From Tepidicaulis sp002389665 (GTDB lineage: Bacteria; Pseudomonadota; Alphaproteobacteria; Parvibaculales; Parvibaculaceae), in NCBI RefSeq assembly GCF_965222285.1, contig NZ_OZ244942.1, positions 2,976,001-3,040,000 on the forward strand: a stretch of 64,000 nucleotides of DNA. Reading direction: 5' to 3'. Of the stretch, positions 33,563 to 41,456 are shown one piece after another; position 1 is the first letter of the stretch; every line of letters starts with the position of its first letter. The translations under genes and the position numbers were made by a program. A model generated the notes under the pieces. The model did not search any database and was not told where the DNA came from. It saw only the letters and a list, made by a program, of their open reading frames with translations.

Positions 33563-33579
33563 TGACGCCTGCGGCGTCA
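33563..33579. promoter_or_regulatory. Small perfect palindrome upstream of SDR gene
   Basis: TGACGCC-TGC-GGCGTCA lies 19 bases before the ATG of the SDR gene, just ahead of its ribosome-binding site. It could be an operator or a leader hairpin; no T tract follows. I do not know the regulator. Confidence 0.3.
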
Positions 33580-33597
33580 AGGACTTAAGGGGAAGGC

Positions 33598-34365
33598 ATG
33601 AAGAATCTCTTCGATATCAAAGGCAAGGTCGCGGTCGTTACCGGCGGCTCGCGCGGGATCGGCGAAATGATCGCCACGGGCTTCGTGGAAAACGGCGCCA
33701 AGGTCTATATCACCGCGCGCAAGGCCGAGGCTTGTAACGCCACCGCCGAGCGCCTGTCGGAAAAAGGCACCTGCATCTCGCTGCCTTATGATCTCGGCAC
33801 GATGGAAGGCGTGGAAGGCTTTGCCAAGGAAATCGCCGCGCGCGAGGAAAAGCTGGACATCCTCGTCAACAATGCCGGCGCCGCCTGGGGTGAGCCGCTC
33901 GACCAGTATCCGGAAAAGGGCTGGGACAAGGTTTTCGACATCAACCTCAAAGGCCCCTTCTTCCTCATCCAGAAACTGCTGCCGCTCTTGCGCAAGGCCG
34001 CAACCTATGAAAACCCGGCCCGTGTCATCAACACCGCCTCGGTCAACGGCATTGTGCCGCCGATCTTGGAAACCTATGCCTATTCTTCTTCGAAAGCTGG
34101 CATGATCATGCTGACCCGGCACCTTGCCGGCCGGCTGGCGCGCGAAAACATTCTCGTCAATGCCATCGCGCCCGGCCCCTTCCCCTCCAACATGATGGCG
34201 GCAACACTGGCGGAGATGGGCGAGGAAATCAAAAAGTCGAACCCGCGCGGGCGCATCGGCGAGCCGGAAGATATTGCAGGTGTTGCGATCTTCCTCGCCT
34301 CGCGCGCTTCCGCCTACACAACGGGCGCCTGCATCCCTTGCGATGGCGGCTCGGCGGAAGTCTGA
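33598..34365 (+). CDS. SDR family oxidoreductase
   Basis: A 255-residue classical short-chain dehydrogenase. The nucleotide site is VVTGGSRGIGEMIATGF, with NNAGAAWGEPL and the active-site pair in NTASVNGIVPP and YAYSSSKAGMIML (Tyr-x-x-x-Lys). The C-terminal TGACIPCDGGSAEV is typical. The residue after the second strand (TARKAEACNA) suggests NADP preference. The substrate is not known. AAGGGGAAGG precedes the ATG. It is convergent with the alpha/beta hydrolase pair across a shared terminator. Confidence 0.92.
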   Translation: MKNLFDIKGKVAVVTGGSRGIGEMIATGFVENGAKVYITARKAEACNATAERLSEKGTCISLPYDLGTMEGVEGFAKEIAAREEKLDILVNNAGAAWGEPLDQYPEKGWDKVFDINLKGPFFLIQKLLPLLRKAATYENPARVINTASVNGIVPPILETYAYSSSKAGMIMLTRHLAGRLARENILVNAIAPGPFPSNMMAATLAEMGEEIKKSNPRGRIGEPEDIAGVAIFLASRASAYTTGACIPCDGGSAEV

Positions 34366-34385
34366 GTCTCAAAAGGCCTAAAAAG

Positions 34386-34416
34386 AAAGCCCCGGCTGCG
34401 CTGCCGGGGCTTTTTC
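34386..34416. terminator. Intrinsic terminator between convergent genes
   Basis: AAAGCCCCGGC / GCCGGGGCTTTTT with a TGCGCT loop, 20 bases past the SDR stop. A-rich and T-rich flanks allow use from both sides. Confidence 0.85.
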
Positions 34417-34440
34417 ATTTGCAGAAGGCCAGTATCTAAC

Positions 34441-35346
34441 TCATTCCGCCGCCTTGGCGGACAGCGCCCGTTTGGCGTGACCTGCGATAAGCTCGACGAA
34501 ACGCGGGCAAAGCGCCTCGGGCAGATCGTGCCCCATGCCATCGATGAGCTCCAGCGCAGCGCCTGGAATATGCTTGGCAGTATCGATGCCGCCGTCCACC
34601 CGCACGAGACTGTCGTCCCGCCCATGAATGACGAGCGCGGGCACCCGCACATTTTTCAGCCGCTCCACCCGGCTGCCATCGGCCAGAATGGCGGCATATT
34701 GGCGGGCATAGCCTTCCGGATAATACATCCGGTCATAGGCCTCGCCGATCAGCACTTCATATTCCGCATCGCTTTTACGGTAGGCCGGGCTTTCATACGC
34801 CCGCCGCCCTTTGATGGAAGTCGCGATGACATCGGCCCGCGCCGAGCTTGCCGCTTTCTCATTCAGCGCCTTTTGTGCCTCCTCCGTTGCCGGGGGCAAG
34901 GCGGGGTTGCCGGTCGAGGACATGATGGAGGTCATGGAATAAAGCCGGTCTGCATGTTCGATCGCCATGAGCTGCACGATCATACCGCCCATGGAAACAC
35001 CGGCGACATGCGCCTTCTCGATACCCAACGCATCGAGAACGCCGATCCCATCCGCCGCCATGTCCGAAAGCGTGTAAGGCAGCTTCGGCATCGGCCCTTC
35101 GCTGCGCCCGGCTTTGAAAGCCTCCTTGATATCGGGCTGGCCGCCCTCCTCGAATTTCTGGGAAAGGCCCACATCGCGGTTGTCATAACGGATGACGCGG
35201 AAGCCTTCCGCCACAAGCCCATCGAGAAGCGGCCGCGGCCAATTGATAAGCTGGGACGTATACCCGTTCACAAGCAGAAGGGCGGGCCCGTCTTTCGGGC
35301 CCATCTCTTCCACCTCAATGGCAATGCCGTTGGCTTTGATCTGCAT
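34441..35346 (-). CDS. Alpha/beta hydrolase, second of a tandem pair
   Basis: A 301-residue alpha/beta-hydrolase-fold enzyme. The nucleophile elbow is AGVSMGGMIVQLMA (Ser near residue 120), the acid is in HGRDDSLVRVDGG, and the His in LIDGMGHDLPEALC. The N-terminus VNGYTSQLINWPRPLLDGLV and IRYDNRDVGLSQKFEEGGQP are shared almost position by position with the neighbouring hydrolase, so the two arose by duplication. Only five bases separate them, so they are co-transcribed. The substrate is unknown; the class includes esterases and C-C hydrolases. Confidence 0.9.
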   Translation of the reverse strand: MQIKANGIAIEVEEMGPKDGPALLLVNGYTSQLINWPRPLLDGLVAEGFRVIRYDNRDVGLSQKFEEGGQPDIKEAFKAGRSEGPMPKLPYTLSDMAADGIGVLDALGIEKAHVAGVSMGGMIVQLMAIEHADRLYSMTSIMSSTGNPALPPATEEAQKALNEKAASSARADVIATSIKGRRAYESPAYRKSDAEYEVLIGEAYDRMYYPEGYARQYAAILADGSRVERLKNVRVPALVIHGRDDSLVRVDGGIDTAKHIPGAALELIDGMGHDLPEALCPRFVELIAGHAKRALSAKAAE

Positions 35347-35351
35347 CTGCC

Positions 35352-36260
35352 TTACTCCGCTGCCTGCGCCTGACCTGCCCGGCGGGCGGCTTTCTCGATC
35401 GCATCGGCAAATGTGCCGACCAGCGAAAGCGGGAAATCGTGGCCCATGCCTTTGACGGTCACAAGCTCGGCGCCCTTGATGGAGGCTGCCGTGTCCTTGC
35501 CGCCTTCGAGCGGAACGAGCGGATCATCTTCCCCGTGCAGAACGACGGTCGGCGCGGTGACGCCCGCGAGCCGCGCCCGCCGGTCGCCATTTGAAAGGAT
35601 CGCCGCCATCTGCCGCACCATGCCGTCCGGATGGAAGGAGCGGTGAAAGTCCCGCAGGATCCATTCGCGCAGTTGCTCATCGGAGGTCGGGAAGGCCGGG
35701 CTGCCGATCGTCTTCCAGGTATGCATGCCCCGCTGCACCACCGCTTCAAGATCGCTCGGGTCCGCGGCAGGGGCCGTGAGAGCCGCCATGGCTTCGGGTT
35801 TTGCTTGCGGCAGTTCCGGATTACCCGTCGTCGACATGATGGAGGTAAGGCTGAGCGTGCGCTCAGGATAAAGCGCGGCAACGAGCTGCGCGATCATGCC
35901 GCCCATGGAAGCGCCCACGATATGCGCCTTGTCTATGCCGAGCGCATCGAGCACGCCCACGGCATCGGCTGCCATATCATCGAGCGCATATGGGGCATCC
36001 GGCGTTGCCCCGCTCATCAGCGCGGTGATGAGCGCCGTCATATCCGGCACGCCCTTATCGTCGAATTTATGGGAAAGGCCGACATCGCGGTTGTCGAACC
36101 GCACCACGTGATAGCCGCGTGCCACGAGCTCCTCGCAAAGCTCCGCCGGCCAGAGCGTCATTTGCGCGCCGACACCCATGATCAGCAGCACGCATTCTCG
36201 CTCCTCCGGCCCGAAGCGCTCTACCTCGATATCGATCCCGTTCGCTTTGACCTGCGCCAT
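35352..36260 (-). CDS. Alpha/beta hydrolase, first of a tandem pair
   Basis: A 302-residue paralogue of the preceding-strand neighbour, located upstream in the same operon. Motifs: VVRFDNRDVGLSHKFDDKG, nucleophile VGASMGGMIAQLVA, acid HGEDDPLVPLEGG, and His in VKGMGHDFPLSLVG. The two differ mainly in the lid region (about residues 140-215), which suggests different substrates. The start is the ATG at 36260, preceded by GGGAGAAAGAG. No lipobox or signal peptide is present, so it acts in the cytoplasm. Confidence 0.9.
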   Translation of the reverse strand: MAQVKANGIDIEVERFGPEERECVLLIMGVGAQMTLWPAELCEELVARGYHVVRFDNRDVGLSHKFDDKGVPDMTALITALMSGATPDAPYALDDMAADAVGVLDALGIDKAHIVGASMGGMIAQLVAALYPERTLSLTSIMSTTGNPELPQAKPEAMAALTAPAADPSDLEAVVQRGMHTWKTIGSPAFPTSDEQLREWILRDFHRSFHPDGMVRQMAAILSNGDRRARLAGVTAPTVVLHGEDDPLVPLEGGKDTAASIKGAELVTVKGMGHDFPLSLVGTFADAIEKAARRAGQAQAAE

Positions 36261-36407
36261 CTCTTTCTCCCTGTTTTGCCTGCACCGCCCTTATTCCGGG
36301 CCGGCATCAATTTTTCTTATGGAAGCTTAGCAGGGCTTGTGCCCATGCGCCAAAACAGGGAATCTGAACCTCAATAAACCGCAAAAAACCGGCTGGGAGG
36401 CCCTCAA

Positions 36408-37058
36408 ATGACGCTCGAATTCGACCTTTTCTGGTCATTCCGCTCCCCCTATTCCTATCTGGCGACCCCCCGCCTTGCCGCCCTTCAAGAAGAATACGAC
36501 GTCAAAATCAATGTCCGCCCGGTCTATCCCATTGCCGTGCGCATCAAGGGCTTTTTCAAGCAGGTGAACCCGCTCTGGCCGCCCTATCTCCTGAAAGACA
36601 CGGTGCGCATCGCCGAAATGGAGGGCCTGCCTTACGCCTGGCCGAGCCCGGACCCCATCGTCATGGACATCAAATCGGGCGAGGTGCCCGAGGATCAGCC
36701 CTATATCTCCCGCCTCACGCGCCTTGGCGTGGCGGCGGCGGAAAAAGGCAGGGGCATGCCTTTCCTTTATGAGGTGAGCCAGATCATTTTCGGCGGCGTC
36801 AAAGGCTGGAACGAGGGCACGCATCTCCAGGAAGCGGCCGCCCGCGCCGGGCTCGATCTTGCCGAGCTCGATGCCTTGATCGAAAAAGACCCGGATCACT
36901 ACGAAAAAACCATTGCCGAGAACGAAGCCGCCCAGAAAGAGGGCGGCCATTGGGGCGTCCCGCTCATGGTGTTCGAAGGCGAGCCTTTTTTCGGCCAGGA
37001 CCGCATCTCCCATCTCATCTGGCGCATGGAACAAAAAGGCCTAAAGAAGCGCAGCTAG
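36408..37058 (+). CDS. 2-hydroxychromene-2-carboxylate isomerase-like (DsbA family)
   Basis: A 216-residue thioredoxin-fold protein of the kappa-GST/HCCA-isomerase type. It starts FDLFWSFRSPYSYLATPRLA, where a Ser takes the place of the CxxC redox pair, and ends with the cis-Pro region HWGVPLMVFEGEPFFGQDRI. Family members isomerise hydroxychromene carboxylate in naphthalene breakdown with glutathione, but many relatives act on other compounds. No naphthalene-pathway genes are nearby, so the name gives the family only. It is divergent from the hydrolase pair. Confidence 0.85.
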   Translation: MTLEFDLFWSFRSPYSYLATPRLAALQEEYDVKINVRPVYPIAVRIKGFFKQVNPLWPPYLLKDTVRIAEMEGLPYAWPSPDPIVMDIKSGEVPEDQPYISRLTRLGVAAAEKGRGMPFLYEVSQIIFGGVKGWNEGTHLQEAAARAGLDLAELDALIEKDPDHYEKTIAENEAAQKEGGHWGVPLMVFEGEPFFGQDRISHLIWRMEQKGLKKRS

Positions 37059-37075
37059 GCGCAGCGCCCTTGAAA

Positions 37076-37108
37076 GCAGGCGGGGGGAGCGGCATTCTCC
37101 CGCCTTTG
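37076..37108 (+). terminator. Probable terminator before glpD
   Basis: AGGCGGG / CCCGCCT stem with a GC-containing loop of about 14 bases, followed by TTG. The T tract is weak, so termination may be partial and glpD may be partly read from upstream. Confidence 0.45.
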
Positions 37109-37130
37109 ATACTGTCAGACAGAGGAATAG

Positions 37131-38798
37131 ATGAAACGCGATTTGGAGGCCATGAGCAGGACCGCCTACGACCTGGTGATCGTGGGCGGGGGGATATCGG
37201 GTGCCTCCATCGCCTGGGATGCGGCGCTCCGGGGGCTGAAAGTCGCCCTCCTGGAAAAGGAAGACTTCGCCCACGGCACGACCTCCGGTTCCTCCAAGCT
37301 CATTCATGGGGGCCTGCGCTACTTGCAGAACGGCGAACTTGCGCTGGTGCGCGAGAGCCTGCGCGAGCGGCGCATCTGGGAAATGATCGCCCCGCATATG
37401 GTCTTTCCCCTGCCCTTCCTGCTTCCGACTTACGGCCAGGGCATGAGCGGCAAGCTCATCATGTCGGTGGGCCTCACCTTCTATGATCTACTTTCTTATG
37501 ACCGCAACCGGCTAGAGGACCCTGACAAGAAACTGCCGGGCTATAAAACCGTCTCGCGCGAGGAAGCGCTGGAGATCATGCCGAGCCTCAAGAAAGAAGG
37601 GCTGACCGGCGGCAAGATTTACTACGACTGCCAGATGTTCGCGCCCGAGCGGCTCTGCCTCGAATTCATTCTGGGGGCAGCCGAACAGGGTGCCGATGCG
37701 GCCAACTATGCCGAGGTGACCGGCTTTCTGGAAAGCACGGGCGGCAATGGCAAGCGCATCGAGGGCGTACGCGTCAAAGACCGGGAAAGCGGCAAGGAAC
37801 ATGAAATCCGCGGTGCGCTCACCGTCAATGCAAGCGGGCCCTGGGCCGACAAGCTGATGGGGCTTGCGGAAGAAAACCCGCCCCGCCAGCTCATCCGCTC
37901 CAAAGGCATTCACGTCATCACGCGCCAGCTTTCCGGCGAAACGGCGCTGGCCGTCAAATCCGAAATCGGCGGGCACTTCTTCGTCATTCCCTGGCGCGGC
38001 CATACGATCATCGGCACGACGGACACGGTCTTTTCTCATGAGCCCGATGCGATGGGCGTGACGGAAGAAGACATCGAAAAGTTCCTCCTCGTCGTGAATG
38101 ACGGCTTGCCGGGCCTCGGCCTGACACGCAAAGACGTGCAGCACTTTTACGTGGGCCTGCGCCCGCTCATCGACGAGACGCCGGAAGAAGGCACAAAAGA
38201 TTCTTATAATGCGAGCCGCGAGGCGGAAGTCTTCGACCATGGCGAAAAGCACGGCATTGACGGGCTCCTCTCGGCGCTCGGCGGCAAGTGGACGACCTCG
38301 CGCAATCTCGCCGAAGAAGTCGTCGACAAGGCGGCGAAAAAACTCGGCCGCAAACTGAAGCCTTGCGCCACCGAAAGCACCCCCCTTTATGGCGGCGCCA
38401 TCAAGCGCTTCCGCCCCTTCCTCGATGAAGCAAAGCAGCGCCATCAGCGCTATGCGCCGGATATCATCGACAATCTTGGCCATTTCCACGGCGCGCGCAT
38501 GGACGACATTCTGGAGCTTGCGGGAACCGAGCCGAAGCTTGAGGAGAGGCTGGACGATCAAAGCCCGGATATCGGCGCGCAAATCATCAACGCAGTGCGC
38601 AATGAAATGGCGCTTCATCTCGATGATGCGCTGATGCGCCGCTCCGGCATCGGCACGCTGGGCCGCCCGAGCCCGCAATTGATCGGCAAGGCCGCGGATC
38701 TTATGGCCGAAGAACTTGGCTGGGACGGCGCCCGGCGCGAGGAGGAAATCGCCCGCCTTTCCCGTTATTTCAGCACGAAACCGAACGGCACCGCATGA
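37131..38798 (+). CDS. glpD: Glycerol-3-phosphate dehydrogenase (FAD, quinone-linked)
   Basis: A 555-residue FAD enzyme that oxidises sn-glycerol 3-phosphate to dihydroxyacetone phosphate at the membrane. The dinucleotide-binding start is YDLVIVGGGISGASIAWDAA, followed by EDFAHGTTSGSSKLIHGGLR and YLQNGELALVRESLRERR; later motifs are RSKGIHVITRQL, HTIIGTTDTVF and LGGKWTTSRNLAEEVVD. The C-terminal GlpD cap follows. GAGG lies 5 bases before the ATG. Its stop overlaps the lipid kinase start as ATGA, and an alkyl-DHAP-synthase-like gene follows. This context suggests that DHAP made here feeds lipid synthesis, beyond simple glycerol use. Confidence 0.93.
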   Translation: MKRDLEAMSRTAYDLVIVGGGISGASIAWDAALRGLKVALLEKEDFAHGTTSGSSKLIHGGLRYLQNGELALVRESLRERRIWEMIAPHMVFPLPFLLPTYGQGMSGKLIMSVGLTFYDLLSYDRNRLEDPDKKLPGYKTVSREEALEIMPSLKKEGLTGGKIYYDCQMFAPERLCLEFILGAAEQGADAANYAEVTGFLESTGGNGKRIEGVRVKDRESGKEHEIRGALTVNASGPWADKLMGLAEENPPRQLIRSKGIHVITRQLSGETALAVKSEIGGHFFVIPWRGHTIIGTTDTVFSHEPDAMGVTEEDIEKFLLVVNDGLPGLGLTRKDVQHFYVGLRPLIDETPEEGTKDSYNASREAEVFDHGEKHGIDGLLSALGGKWTTSRNLAEEVVDKAAKKLGRKLKPCATESTPLYGGAIKRFRPFLDEAKQRHQRYAPDIIDNLGHFHGARMDDILELAGTEPKLEERLDDQSPDIGAQIINAVRNEMALHLDDALMRRSGIGTLGRPSPQLIGKAADLMAEELGWDGARREEEIARLSRYFSTKPNGTA

Positions 38799-39748
38799 CG
38801 CGCAAGATCGCAGCTATCGTCAATCCTTATTCAGGCGGCGGCAAAACGGGCCGCGCCTGGCCGGCGATTGAAAAAAAGCTGACCCGCGCGCTCGGCCCCA
38901 TCACCACGTACATGACCGAGGGCGCGGCAACACCGCATCATTTGCCCGCCGCCGGCCCCACCGCCAAAGCGCTTAAAGATGGCGCGGATCTTGTCATTGC
39001 CGTGGGCGGGGACGGCACGATCAATGAAGTGGTGAACGGGTTTTTCGAAGAAGGAAAACCGATCAACCCCGAGGCCGCCTTTACCTTTCTGAACACCGGC
39101 ACAGGCGGGGATTTCCGCAAGACATTCGGCTATGACGGCACGCTGGACGAAGCCATCGAAAAACTTGGAAAAGCCGAAGCGTCTCCCATCGATATCGGCA
39201 AGCTGACCTTCATTGCCGAAGACGGGCGCGAGACGGCGCGCTATTTCGACAATATCGCAAGCTTCGGCCTTTCCGGCGCCGTCGACCGAGCGGTCAACAA
39301 AGCCGGAGTGTCGAAACTCCTCGGCGGCAAGTTCGCATTTTTCTGGGGCACACTGAAAACCGTCCTCACCTACCGTCCGCAAGCGGTGCGCGTAACGACG
39401 GATGGCGGTTTTGACGAGATACGAAACATCAGCACGCTTGCCGTTGCCAATGGCCGCTTTTTCGGCGGCGGCATGATGATGGCCCCGCACGCCGTGCCCG
39501 ATGACGGGCTCTTCGACATCGTCATGATGTGCGACACGACATTCAAAGACATGTTTTCTTCTTCCGGCTCGCTTTATGAGGGCACCCACCTTGCCAATCC
39601 GAAAGTAACGAGCCTTCAGGCCAAAGTGCTCGAAGCCCGCCCGGCGGAGGAAAACGAGATCGTTCTGCTCGATATTGACGGGGAGGCGCCGGGACGCCTG
39701 CCCGCGCGTTTCGAGATATTGCCCGCTGCGCTCAACCTGTTCCGCTAG
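38795..39748 (+). CDS. Diacylglycerol kinase / sphingosine-kinase-like lipid kinase
   Basis: A 317-residue lipid kinase of the DAGK catalytic (LCB5/YegS) family. The start IAAIVNPYSGGGKTGRAWPA, the ATP motif VIAVGGDGTINEVVNGF and the NTGTGGDFRKTFGYDG stretch (GTGNDF in most relatives) are clear. C-terminal strands include VANGRFFGGGMMMAPHAVPD and GLFDIVMMCD. It should phosphorylate a diacylglycerol, alkylglycerol or similar lipid alcohol to its phosphate. Translational coupling to glpD and the adjacent AGPS-like gene support a role in glycerolipid or ether-lipid metabolism. Lipid specificity is not visible. Confidence 0.9.
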   Translation: MTRKIAAIVNPYSGGGKTGRAWPAIEKKLTRALGPITTYMTEGAATPHHLPAAGPTAKALKDGADLVIAVGGDGTINEVVNGFFEEGKPINPEAAFTFLNTGTGGDFRKTFGYDGTLDEAIEKLGKAEASPIDIGKLTFIAEDGRETARYFDNIASFGLSGAVDRAVNKAGVSKLLGGKFAFFWGTLKTVLTYRPQAVRVTTDGGFDEIRNISTLAVANGRFFGGGMMMAPHAVPDDGLFDIVMMCDTTFKDMFSSSGSLYEGTHLANPKVTSLQAKVLEARPAEENEIVLLDIDGEAPGRLPARFEILPAALNLFR

Positions 39749-39780
39749 ACCCGCCACCAGACCTGCCAAAGGACACGCTC

Positions 39781-41448
39781 ATGACCATCGACCGCCAATC
39801 ATTGCGCTGGAACGGCTGGGGGAAGGCCGATCAGGAAAATCCGCTGCCCGAAGGCGCGGCGCAATGGGAGTTCATCCGCGCGGCCCTCGGCATGCGCGCC
39901 CTTCCCTCCACCCCGGCCAAGCGTTTTACCGATGTGGTGCTGCCGAAAAGCCGCCTCAATGCCGATACCATTGCCCGGCTGAAGGAAATCGTCGGCAACA
40001 ACCAGGTGCGCGACGATGATTATGAACGCGCCTTTCACGCGCGCGGCAAGAGCTATCACGATCTTCTTTACGTGCGCGCGGGTAAGCTGGAAGTCGCGCC
40101 CGACGCGGTTGTCTATCCCCGTTCCATCGATGAGGTGGAACTCGTTCTGAAATATTGCCTGAAGAACGACATTGCGCTTGTGCCTTACGGCGGCGGCTCG
40201 AGTGTCGTGGGCGGCGTCAATGCGCAAAGCGGGGCGCTGGACCGCGCCGTCATCACGCTCGACATGACGCTGATGAACCGGGTTTTGAAAATCGACAAGA
40301 AGTCCATGACCGCCACGTTGCAGGCCGGCATTTACGGGCCGGAGCTTGAAAAAGCGCTGAACGAACATGGTGTGACGCTGAGCCATTTCCCGCAAAGCTT
40401 CGAGTTTTCGACGCTGGGCGGCTGGATTGCCGCGCGCGGCGCGGGCCAGCAATCGAACCGCTACGGGAAAGCGGAAAAATGGCTGGTCTCGGCAGTGCTC
40501 GTCACACCGAAAGGCATCTGGAAAACCGAAAGCACGCCGGCCTCCGCCGCCGGCCCCAATCTCAACCAGCTTGTCGCAGGCTCCGAAGGCACGCTCGGCA
40601 TCATTTGCGAGGCAACGGTCAAAATTCACGAAGTGCCGGAAGAAAAAGACTACCGGGGCTATCTCTTCAAGGATTTTGCCAGCGGCGTGAAAGCCGTGCG
40701 CGCCATCAATCATGCAGACATTCCCGTCGCCATGGTGCGCCTCTCGGATGCGCCGGAAACCTATTTCTTTCAGGCGGCCAGCGGCGGTTCGGGCAGCGGC
40801 CTTAAAGCCAAACTGCAATCGCTTTATCTGAAGTCCAAGGGCCTCACCGCCCCCTGCCTCATGCTGGTAGGTCTTGAGGGAGATAAGGAAAGCGTTTCAT
40901 ACGCGCGCACCCGCACATCCGCCATTGCCGAGCGCTATGGCGCGACGGCCATCGGCACCGGCGCAGGCAAAAAATGGTATCAGGGCCGTTTCCACTCGCC
41001 TCATATGCGCGATCCGATGATGGATCACGGGCTCGGCATCGACACGCTCGAAACCTCGACGAATTGGGCGAACATGCTTCCGCTGCATGAAAAAGTGACG
41101 AACGCCATCGAAGAAGCCATCGGCGCCAATGCGCCGGAGCCCGGCGAGCGCGGCATCGTCATGGCCCATGTCAGCCATTCCTATCCCGATGGCGCGAGCC
41201 TTTATTTCACCTTCCTCTTCCCGCGCAAACTCGATGACGAGGTCGGCCAGTGGCTGGCGATCAAGCGGGCGGCAAGCGATGCCATTCTGGCGGGCGGCGG
41301 CACCATCTCGCACCACCACGGTGTCGGCACCGACCACGCGCCCTGGCTTGCCGAGGAAAAAGGCCCGCAAGGCTACCAGCTTCTCAAAACGCTGAAAGCC
41401 GAATGCGACCCGGACGGTATTCTCAACCCCGGTAAGCTGCTCACTTAA
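39781..41448 (+). CDS. Alkyl-DHAP-synthase-like FAD-binding oxidase
   Basis: A 555-residue VAO-family flavoprotein closely resembling alkylglycerone-phosphate synthase (AGPS/ADPS). Marks are RWNGWGKADQ at the N-terminus as in eukaryotic AGPS, the FAD stretch ALVPYGGGSSVVGGVNAQSG, the AGPS-type segment LSHFPQSFEFSTLGGWIAAR, GSEGTLGIICEATVKIHEVP, and the triple-His motif ISHHHGVGTDHAPWL required in AGPS. AGPS swaps the acyl group of acyl-DHAP for a fatty alcohol and creates the ether bond. A D-lactate-dehydrogenase-like oxidase is the main alternative. It is 32 bases after the lipid kinase and in line with glpD, the source of DHAP. Confidence 0.85.
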   Translation: MTIDRQSLRWNGWGKADQENPLPEGAAQWEFIRAALGMRALPSTPAKRFTDVVLPKSRLNADTIARLKEIVGNNQVRDDDYERAFHARGKSYHDLLYVRAGKLEVAPDAVVYPRSIDEVELVLKYCLKNDIALVPYGGGSSVVGGVNAQSGALDRAVITLDMTLMNRVLKIDKKSMTATLQAGIYGPELEKALNEHGVTLSHFPQSFEFSTLGGWIAARGAGQQSNRYGKAEKWLVSAVLVTPKGIWKTESTPASAAGPNLNQLVAGSEGTLGIICEATVKIHEVPEEKDYRGYLFKDFASGVKAVRAINHADIPVAMVRLSDAPETYFFQAASGGSGSGLKAKLQSLYLKSKGLTAPCLMLVGLEGDKESVSYARTRTSAIAERYGATAIGTGAGKKWYQGRFHSPHMRDPMMDHGLGIDTLETSTNWANMLPLHEKVTNAIEEAIGANAPEPGERGIVMAHVSHSYPDGASLYFTFLFPRKLDDEVGQWLAIKRAASDAILAGGGTISHHHGVGTDHAPWLAEEKGPQGYQLLKTLKAECDPDGILNPGKLLT

Positions 41449-41456
41449 ACGGCCGC

